Positions 7,081 to 10,564 of a stretch of DNA of 10,564 bases are shown here, piece by piece. A program made the translations under genes and the position numbers. Origin of the DNA: Spirochaetaceae bacterium (GTDB lineage: Bacteria; Spirochaetota; Spirochaetia; DSM-27196; SKKC01); NCBI GenBank assembly GCA_003552745.1, contig PUOG01000037.1:1-10564 (forward strand). The letters run 5' to 3'. How positions within the stretch are numbered: the stretch's first letter is position 1; the number at the start of each line of letters is the position of its first letter. Under the pieces are notes generated by a model that saw only the letters and a program-made list of their open reading frames with translations, made no database searches and had not been told where the DNA came from.

Positions 7081-7144
7081 ATCATATGTTCCGTCTACCT
7101 ATTTCTGAAGCTCAAAGGTAATGCTGCGCTCTGCACCGAGTCAA
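7081..7144 (-). promoter_or_regulatory. dps upstream region with two imperfect promoter candidates
   Basis: The 103 bases between the symporter stop and dps offer two sigma70-like pairs on the - strand. The first is TTGACT (7139-7144) with a 17-base spacer and a poor TTACCT (7116-7121). The second is TTCAGA (7104-7109) with a 17-base spacer and a good TATGAT (7081-7086). The second would start transcription inside the GAAGGAG ribosome site, which argues against it. I cannot choose between them. No clear terminator for the symporter gene is visible here. Confidence 0.25.
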
Positions 7145-7166
7145 TTTCGCGATCGGCCGCTGAGAG

Positions 7167-8630
7167 CTATTCCCGGCGAAATCCGTGGCTCGCGAGATCG
7201 GCGTGCACGCCTCCGATGAAACGCCGGCCGTACTCACCATCGGGAAACCTCATCGAAAAGAGCAGATAGAGCAACGAAGACAGCACGATTCCCCATACCG
7301 GTGGCCAGATGCCGAACGGGTGCCAACTAAGCGCATAGGCGACTCCCACCGGTACTGCCATCGCCATGCTTGCCAGAGCAGCAACCGATGACCCACGTTC
7401 GCTATAGAAGCAGCCGATGAGCGCAGGAGCGGTCATCAGTAATCCACCGCTGGCCATGCTCGAAAGCACGGTAATCAGCCCCGGTCGCAGATTTGCAAAC
7501 CAGATACATGCGGCGGCCAGCACGGCAATTGCCATCCGACCGAGCATACGCTGGCGACGCTCGGATATACGTCTCCCACCCGGCAAGACCGACTCGCGAG
7601 CGAACAGGCTCCCGAGGGTCAGGAAAATCGACCCGAGTGTGCTCGTCGCCGCGGCGAATATTCCGACGAACATGATCAGCCCGAGCGTGTCCGGAACCAT
7701 GGTGAGAAGAACCGGCATCGCGCTATCGGGGGTGTCCAGTCCCGGAATCATCTCGCGTGCCGCAAACCCGAACAGAACGGAAACGATAGTGTAGATAAAA
7801 CCGAAAAGCGAGAAATATACGATCATCCGTCTCAAGGAACGGGGCGACCGCGCTATCATGGTTCGCTGGCTGACCTGTGGATTCGTGATGGCGAAAAATG
7901 CCCACGGGAGCGTAAGCCCGATGAAGAAGTTCGCATCCCAGTCGAAAGCGAGAAGACGCGCACCGCTCCCCTCTACCGTCGTTATGAACGAACCGACCCC
8001 ACCGAAGATACTCCACACGATTACCGCGAGTACGATCAGGGCGCTCACGAGCATCACAAGGCCTTGTACCGCATCCGTGAGCGATACCGAGTGCATACCG
8101 GCCCACACCGCACCGACGATGGCGACCGCAACCGTCATCATGACACCGAGCTCGAAAGTAAGAGCACCGTCGCTGAGTTGTTCGACCAGCAACCCCGACC
8201 CTATGAGCTGTGCCGATGCATACGGTACCAGCATTACGAACGAAATGATCGTCGCCAACCTCCCGCTCCAGACACTGCGATAGCGCAGCTCCAGCAGCTC
8301 GGAGGGGGAGACGATCCCGTGACGGGCGGCGGTCACCCAGAATCGCGGCGCGAAGACCACCAGAAATACCATCGTGAACATGAGGTAGATGAGCTCGAAG
8401 CCGAGAGCGCCTACCCCATCCCGGTACGTGAGACCAACGAGCCCGACAAGCATGAATGCGCTGTACGTGGTCGCGGCATAGGTCATACCCGCAACGAACC
8501 CACCAATGCGCCGGCCGCCGAGAAAGAACTCGACCGGTCCCTCGCGCAGCTTGCGTGAAGCGAGATATCCGAGGCCGATCGAGACCACCAGCCATCCGAA
8601 CAGCGCAGTGAGCAGAAGCGCCGGACTCAC
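7167..8630 (-). CDS. sodium:solute symporter (SSF) family transporter
   Basis: This 487-residue inner-membrane protein has about 13 predicted hydrophobic segments and belongs to the SSF family, which couples Na+ entry to uptake of small solutes such as pantothenate, proline, acetate or sugars. Visible hallmarks are EFFLGGRRIGGFVAGMTYAA (34-53), the signature region WAGMHSVSLTDAVQGLVML (176-194), LPWAFFAITNPQVSQR (241-256) and AAATSTLGSIF (326-336). In the last, Ser330/Thr331 match the Na+-site Ser/Thr pair of PutP. The sodium site therefore looks intact. The overall shape recalls PanF, but the substrate cannot be read from sequence. The start overlaps the stop of the small membrane protein gene by 4 bases (ATGA), which means translational coupling. 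Several SSF members (PanF with YhdT, ActP with YjcH) also have a small partner. Confidence 0.9.
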   Translation of the reverse strand: MSPALLLTALFGWLVVSIGLGYLASRKLREGPVEFFLGGRRIGGFVAGMTYAATTYSAFMLVGLVGLTYRDGVGALGFELIYLMFTMVFLVVFAPRFWVTAARHGIVSPSELLELRYRSVWSGRLATIISFVMLVPYASAQLIGSGLLVEQLSDGALTFELGVMMTVAVAIVGAVWAGMHSVSLTDAVQGLVMLVSALIVLAVIVWSIFGGVGSFITTVEGSGARLLAFDWDANFFIGLTLPWAFFAITNPQVSQRTMIARSPRSLRRMIVYFSLFGFIYTIVSVLFGFAAREMIPGLDTPDSAMPVLLTMVPDTLGLIMFVGIFAAATSTLGSIFLTLGSLFARESVLPGGRRISERRQRMLGRMAIAVLAAACIWFANLRPGLITVLSSMASGGLLMTAPALIGCFYSERGSSVAALASMAMAVPVGVAYALSWHPFGIWPPVWGIVLSSLLYLLFSMRFPDGEYGRRFIGGVHADLASHGFRRE

Positions 8631-8830
8631 TCTACCCTCCAGGTCGAGAGCACCGAGAAGACTACGACACCCACGACAACCGTGAGCACCGTCCAGAATG
8701 TGAATGCGCCACCGAACGACACATCATCTGAATACAGCGCATACGGAACGACAATCGAGATGACAGCGAGTACGACACAGAGCGCACCGACAGCACGGCC
8801 AGAAGGATTGCGGAAGAGTTTCCCGCTCAA
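8627..8830 (-). CDS. small two-TM membrane protein, probable symporter partner
   Basis: This 67-residue protein has a short basic N-terminus (MSGKLFRNPSGR), a first hydrophobic helix at about 13-32, a short acidic loop (YSDDVSFGG) and a second helix at about 41-63, ending in TWRVE. I do not recognise the family with certainty. By size, topology and position it resembles the small subunits or helpers encoded directly before SSF transporters (YhdT-, YjcH- or DUF3311-like). The start is TTG at 8828-8830, preceded by AAGGGGG at a spacing of 6, which decides the start. Its stop overlaps the symporter ATG by 4 bases. The preceding diguanylate cyclase gene ends 41 bases upstream on the same strand. 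It may stabilise or regulate the symporter; that is inference from context. Confidence 0.78.
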   Translation of the reverse strand: MSGKLFRNPSGRAVGALCVVLAVISIVVPYALYSDDVSFGGAFTFWTVLTVVVGVVVFSVLSTWRVE

Positions 8831-8871
8831 GCGATACCCCCTTTTTCGTTATGGCGTCGGAGTCGTGCAGA

Positions 8872-9900
8872 CTACTCGACGACGACGCAGTTCCGTCCTC
8901 GACGCTTCGCGCGATAGAGAGCGCGATCCGCGCGTCGAACCGTCTGCTGACCTGACTCTCCCGAGTCGTGCGCACGATGCGCGATACCGACACTCACAGT
9001 CAAGCGATCGTTGAGTCCGGCGATTTCGGCAGACTCGACCGACGCACGTATCCGCTCGGCGACCTGCGCGGCCTCGACGTCTCCCGCAGTCGGTAGGAGT
9101 ATTACAAACTCTTCACCACCGTAGCGGGCGGCGATATCCGTCTGTCGTAGCGAGCCTACGACCGTATCGGCCACGCTTCTGAGCGCCTGATCGCCGACTT
9201 CGTGGCCCAACCGATCATTAACCGCCTTAAAATGATCGAGATCGACCATGAGTACCGACAAAGGCTCTTCACGCATCGTGCAGTCGGCGATTGTCCGATC
9301 AAGTCTTTCAACGAGAACGTGTCGCTGTTTGAGTCCCGTCAGCCGATCGGTACTTGCCGCGTCGTAGAGAAGCGCGTTCTGCACCGCGACACCCGCCAAC
9401 ATTCCTATAGTAGTCAGGAACTCCCGTTGCCCGCCGGTTATCTCCTCGCCAGTCACCGGCGGTCCTACGAACAGAACCCCATTCAGCTCCTCACGGCCGA
9501 TGAGCGGAGTCAGCATAGCCGGCCCCAGGGTAACGAATGGTTCCAAATCGCTCTCAGCGACATCCACTTCGCTACAGAGGTCATCGAACGAGATAGCGGT
9601 GCGTCGGTGTTCCAGCTGTCGAACCAAAGGGTGCTCGCTACCGACGGTGCATCCTCGCATCTCGGGCAGATTGCACCCTTCGGCAGAACGATGCAATCGG
9701 AACGAGTCTCGTGACATCGACTCCTTCACGAAAACACCGCCGGCTACCGCCTTCATGTACTCCATAGCCGAGGCGAGAATCGCGCGGATGAGGTCATTAT
9801 ACTCGAGAATAGAGTTCAAGCTCTTGCTGATCTCGAGTAGTTGCTCCAACTCGTAGATGCGTGCTTCGAGAGAGCGAAGCAATTCGCTGTTACTGAACAT
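8872..9900 (-). CDS. GAF-GGDEF diguanylate cyclase
   Basis: This 342-residue protein should make the second messenger c-di-GMP from two GTP. It has an N-terminal coiled coil (5-35), a GAF-type sensor domain (about 36-178, with TPLIGREELNGVLFVG and GMLAGVAVQNALLYDAA), a joining DRLTGLKQR (185-193) and a C-terminal GGDEF domain (185-342). The active-site signature is GGEEF at 261-265. The metal ligand region VDLDHFKAVND (219-229) and RADRALYRAKRRGRN (323-337) are present. RQTD at 252-255, five residues before GGEEF, is the RxxD inhibitory site, so product feedback is expected. There are no membrane segments or signal peptide, so it is cytosolic. The GAF ligand is unknown; Cys76, Cys84 and Cys109 lie in it. 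The ATG at 9900 has only a weak Shine-Dalgarno. It probably shares a transcript with the small protein and symporter downstream. Confidence 0.93.
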   Translation of the reverse strand: MFSNSELLRSLEARIYELEQLLEISKSLNSILEYNDLIRAILASAMEYMKAVAGGVFVKESMSRDSFRLHRSAEGCNLPEMRGCTVGSEHPLVRQLEHRRTAISFDDLCSEVDVAESDLEPFVTLGPAMLTPLIGREELNGVLFVGPPVTGEEITGGQREFLTTIGMLAGVAVQNALLYDAASTDRLTGLKQRHVLVERLDRTIADCTMREEPLSVLMVDLDHFKAVNDRLGHEVGDQALRSVADTVVGSLRQTDIAARYGGEEFVILLPTAGDVEAAQVAERIRASVESAEIAGLNDRLTVSVGIAHRAHDSGESGQQTVRRADRALYRAKRRGRNCVVVE

Positions 9901-9926
9901 TGTGTCCGCTACGTTTTCGCTACGGC

Positions 9927-9955
9927 AGTATACGTGCGCCGGGAGGGCGACGCAA
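9927..9955 (-). promoter_or_regulatory. candidate sigma70-type promoter of the GGDEF-symporter operon
   Basis: On the - strand TTGCGT (9950-9955) is followed after exactly 17 bases by TATACT (9927-9932), one base from consensus. Transcription would begin near 9920, giving a leader of about 20 bases before the ATG at 9900. The -35 hexamer matches consensus at only three positions. Confidence 0.45.
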
Positions 9956-9985
9956 CGGAACGGAAGCCCCTCACACCAAATAAGG

Positions 9986-10023
9986 TATTACAAAGTATTG
10001 ACTCTGGTAATATATTGTGTTAC
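9986..10023. promoter_or_regulatory. AT-rich inverted repeats, candidate metalloregulator operator
   Basis: TATTAC at 9986-9991 is mirrored by GTAATA at 10007-10012 (15 bases apart), and GTAA at 10007-10010 is mirrored by TTAC at 10020-10023 (9 bases apart). This cluster is clearly more AT-rich than its surroundings and overlaps the likely promoter of the metal-binding-protein gene. Such a layout fits a Zur, Fur/Mur or DtxR/TroR-type repressor site, as is usual for zinc and manganese uptake genes. The sequence does not match any consensus well enough for me to name the regulator. Confidence 0.4.
9988..10016 (+). promoter_or_regulatory. candidate promoter of the metal-binding-protein gene
   Basis: TTACAA (9988-9993) is separated by 17 bases from TATATT (10011-10016), which is one base from the -10 consensus. 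The start point would be near 10023, giving an untranslated leader of about 85 bases. TTGACT at 9998-10003 looks like a -35 box but has no fitting -10 behind it. Confidence 0.4.
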
Positions 10024-10031
10024 TCCTGACC

Positions 10032-10056
10032 CATCGCGTACGTGAACGGCGCGATG
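10032..10056 (+). repeat. inverted repeat in the leader of the metal-binding-protein gene
   Basis: CATCGCG at 10032-10038 and CGCGATG at 10050-10056 are a perfect 7-bp inverted repeat around an 11-base loop. In RNA it would form a stable hairpin near the 5' end of the predicted leader. No T-run follows, so it is not a terminator. It could be a 5' stabilising hairpin or a protein site; nothing shows a riboswitch. Confidence 0.45.
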
Positions 10057-10107
10057 CCTGACGCTCCGTTGGGCAGCAAACCACATACAAAGAGGGAGTG
10101 TAACTTT

Positions 10108-10564
10108 ATGCGAAAACCGAGTCGAACCTTAGTGCTTGTTCTCGGCGCTACGTTTCTGATTACCGGCACTCTGTTCGGCGCAGGCCGAGCAGAAGAACCG
10201 ACCGACCGATCGTTGAGAATCGTGACTACGACCGGACATCTCGCCGACATGGTGCGAAACATTGCTCCGGATGCCGATGTTACCGAGCTCCTCGGGCCCG
10301 GAACCGACCCACATACGTACGTGCCGTCGACAAGAGAAGTTCAGATGCTCCAGAACGCAGATCTCGTTTTCTGGAACGGCCTGGAACTCGAGATACAGTT
10401 CACCGATACGCTTGCGGCGCTCGGTGACCATGCGATCGAAGTCGCACGCAAACTACCGGAACGCGAACTGATCGAGTTCGCCGGGCACGGCCACGACGAC
10501 GATCACGGCCACGACCACGACGACGATCACGGCCACGACCACGACGACGATCACGGCCACGACC
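10108..10564 (+). CDS. zinc/manganese ABC transporter substrate-binding protein (partial)
   Basis: The frame is open from ATG 10108 to the window end, 152 codons, so the C-terminal half is missing. The product is a periplasmic cluster A-I metal-binding protein (ZnuA/TroA/MntA family) that captures Zn2+ or Mn2+ for an ABC importer. A signal peptide is clear (basic MRKPSR, hydrophobic 8-24, likely cleavage after GRA near residue 28); there is no lipobox Cys. The mature start SLRIVTTTGHLADMV and the motif GPGTDPHTYVPST (63-75) with the first metal ligand His68 are family hallmarks, followed by LQNADLVFWNGLELE. From about 126 a His/Asp-rich stretch begins, as in the metal-sensing loop of ZnuA. 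GAGGGAG at 10092-10098 lies 9 bases before the ATG. The His-rich loop favours zinc. It is divergent from the cyclase operon. Confidence 0.92.
   Translation, partial: MRKPSRTLVLVLGATFLITGTLFGAGRAEEPTDRSLRIVTTTGHLADMVRNIAPDADVTELLGPGTDPHTYVPSTREVQMLQNADLVFWNGLELEIQFTDTLAALGDHAIEVARKLPERELIEFAGHGHDDDHGHDHDDDHGHDHDDDHGHD
10489..10564 (+). repeat. 24-bp tandem repeat encoding the His/Asp-rich metal loop
   Basis: An 18-bp shortened copy (10489-10506) is followed by two identical 24-bp units (10507-10530 and 10531-10554) and the first 10 bases of another, cut by the window end. Each full unit encodes Gly-His-Asp-His-Asp-Asp-Asp-His. The identity at DNA level, including codon choice, points to recent expansion by slippage. 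The final copy number cannot be seen. Confidence 0.92.

Noticed and set aside
7723..8595. Second - strand frame of 290 codons within the symporter
   Set aside because: It overlaps the symporter in another frame and is rich in Arg, Cys and His as expected of a shadow.
10024..10107. Possible riboswitch in the leader of the metal-binding-protein gene
   Set aside because: Only one simple hairpin is visible, with no match to known metal riboswitch architecture.

Overview
The window reads as chromosomal housekeeping DNA from a moderately GC-rich bacterium, densely packed with short gaps and with no phage, transposon, CRISPR or RNA gene that I can see. A periplasmic-type metal-binding protein with an export signal suggests a didermic or spirochaete-like cell. 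The rhomboid, prfA, prmC, rel order and the style of the proteins made me think of a spirochaete, but this is an impression and not a proof. 

Left part (1-4924, all +): the tail of an ABC-F type ATPase, a rhomboid intramembrane protease, release factor RF1 (prfA), its glutamine methyltransferase (prmC, overlapping prfA), and a long bifunctional Rel/SpoT (p)ppGpp enzyme. This is a translation and stringent-response cluster. PrmC modifies the GGQ glutamine of the RF1 encoded just upstream.

Middle (4925-7063): a 54-codon remnant of thiol peroxidase (tpx) that joins the normal N-terminus to the normal C-terminus in frame and lacks the whole catalytic middle. It sits just behind a perfect TATAAT box and 6 bases before trmL (tRNA 2'-O-methyltransferase), which overlaps a divergent proC by 4 bases. 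proC converges with a Dps-type ferritin (-). The hairpin that appears to terminate dps lies inside the last codons of proC.

Right part (7167-10564): on the - strand a GAF-GGDEF diguanylate cyclase, a two-TM small protein and an SSF sodium/solute symporter form a probable operon. The last two overlap by 4 bases. Divergent from it (+) is the start of a zinc/manganese-type ABC transporter binding protein. Its His/Asp-rich loop is built from a perfect 24-bp tandem repeat that runs off the window. The short AT-rich divergent region carries candidate promoters for both directions and inverted repeats that look like a metalloregulator operator.

The observations most worth a second look are the internally deleted tpx with its possible role as a translated leader for trmL-proC, the cyclase-small membrane protein-symporter operon, and the repeat-built metal loop.
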